Position numbers and translations under genes: made by a program. This document shows, one piece after another, positions 63,564-64,000 of a stretch of DNA of 64,000 nucleotides. This stretch comes from JBAXAM01 sp037142515 (GTDB lineage Bacteria; Pseudomonadota; Gammaproteobacteria; UBA9339): assembly GCA_037142515.1 (NCBI GenBank), contig JBAXAM010000004.1:1-64000 (forward strand), given 5' to 3'. How positions within the stretch are numbered: position 1 is the stretch's first letter; the number at the start of each line of letters is the position of its first letter. The notes under the pieces are model-generated. The model was not told the origin of the DNA, ran no database searches, and saw nothing but the letters and a program-made list of their open reading frames with translations.

Positions 63564-64000
63564 TGGCTAATATCCAAATTCGTGGTGCGCGCACTCATAA
63601 TCTAAAGAATATTGATCTTGATTTGCCGCGTGATAAATTTGTTGTAATTACCGGTCTTTCTGGTTCAGGGAAATCATCGCTTGCTTTTGATACTTTGTAT
63701 GCTGAGGGCCAACGTCGCTATGTTGAATCTTTGTCTACGTATGCAAGGCAGTTTTTGGCGATCATGGAAAAACCTGATGTTGATTTGATTGAAGGTTTAT
63801 CTCCCGCGATTTCTATTGAACAAAAATCAACTTCGCATAATCCGCGCTCAACCGTTGGTACGGTTACGGAAATTTATGATTATTTGCGATTGCTTTATGC
63901 GCGTGCGGGGCAACCATACTGCCCCGACCATAATGTGCTTTTAGAAGCGCAAACTGTTAGTCAAATGGTAGATAGTGTTTTAGCTCTGCCGGAAGACACT
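63563..64000 (+). CDS. uvrA: Excinuclease ABC subunit A (5' part, runs off the window)
   Basis: Start of the UvrA damage-recognition ATPase: MANIQIRGARTHNLKNIDLD, Walker A TGLSGSGKSSLAFDTLYAEG, QRRYVESLSTYARQFL and YCPDHNVLLEAQTVSQMVDS are canonical. The ATG at 63563 overlaps the ftsX stop (TAATG). About 146 of some 940 residues are visible and the frame is still open at 64000. Confidence 0.96.
   Translation, partial: MANIQIRGARTHNLKNIDLDLPRDKFVVITGLSGSGKSSLAFDTLYAEGQRRYVESLSTYARQFLAIMEKPDVDLIEGLSPAISIEQKSTSHNPRSTVGTVTEIYDYLRLLYARAGQPYCPDHNVLLEAQTVSQMVDSVLALPEDT

Noticed and set aside
1..64000. CRISPR arrays, insertion sequences, prophage, tRNA or rRNA genes
   Set aside because: No regular repeat-spacer pattern, transposase, integrase, phage structural gene or cloverleaf-like sequence was recognised on reading. 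Short tRNA genes could still be missed without a covariance search.

Overview
The window is AT-rich, densely packed chromosomal DNA from a gammaproteobacterium. Supporting signs are the rpmH-rnpA-yidD-yidC cluster, a type IV pilus pilM-N-O-Q cluster, glyQ/glyS as separate subunits, accB-accC, ackA-pta, typA, rsmD-ftsY-ftsX, and a periplasmic DsbA-like protein resembling Coxiella Com1. Several proteins are shorter than their usual relatives (Pta, FtsY, PilQ, KdpD, RlmL). My best guess is a host-associated member of Legionellales/Coxiellales or a neighbouring order. That is inference from gene content; no rRNA or tRNA gene was seen to settle it.

Layout. 1-2.6 kb: a GtrB-like glycosyltransferase lacking its N-terminus, and two tandem periplasmic double-Cache proteins. 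2.6-6.7 kb: groES-groL under a sigma70-type promoter with a perfect CIRCE operator, then divergent accB-accC. 6.7-10.8 kb: a small Cys-rich peptide with a double-glycine-like leader, glyQ-glyS and a DsbA/Com1-like protein. 11.1-14.7 kb: rpmH-rnpA-yidD-yidC-rlmL. 15-25.7 kb: universal stress protein, TolC, ackA-pta, a hydrolase, mnmE, a DUF4143 ATPase with an unusual palindromic leaderless start, tsaC, an outer-membrane protein and a rhomboid protease. 25.8-33.8 kb: prfA followed directly by kdpABC, a KdpD with no kinase domain, and a lipoprotein cyclophilin. 33.8-40.7 kb: GNAT protein, PBP1A, a lipoprotein, and a pilus cluster in which PilO and PilP are fused. 40.9-47.5 kb: typA, a three-gene polyamine operon (pyruvoyl arginine decarboxylase, agmatinase, deoxyhypusine-synthase-like SpeY), xseB-ispA and a coiled-coil protein. 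47.6-51.2 kb: gyrB and a GAF/HD-GYP protein. 51.4-61.2 kb: a 2480-residue NRPS-PKS hybrid overlapping a PAS/histidine-kinase/double-receiver protein. 61.2-64 kb: rsmD, ftsY, ftsX (no ftsE) and the start of uvrA.

The most novel-looking system is the NRPS-PKS megasynthase (C-A-T-KS-AT-T-reductase). It looks like a complete one-protein assembly line that joins one amino acid to one malonyl unit and releases the product reductively. It is flanked by two signalling proteins: a divergent atypical HD-GYP protein and an overlapping hybrid kinase with two H-box segments. The motifs suggest every catalytic domain is active. The product is unknown, and no phosphopantetheinyl transferase, dedicated exporter or tailoring enzyme is visible nearby.

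Other points of interest are the probable homospermidine pathway operon, a Kdp potassium pump without its two-component switch, the PilO-PilP fusion, FtsX without FtsE, and the double-glycine Cys-rich peptide.
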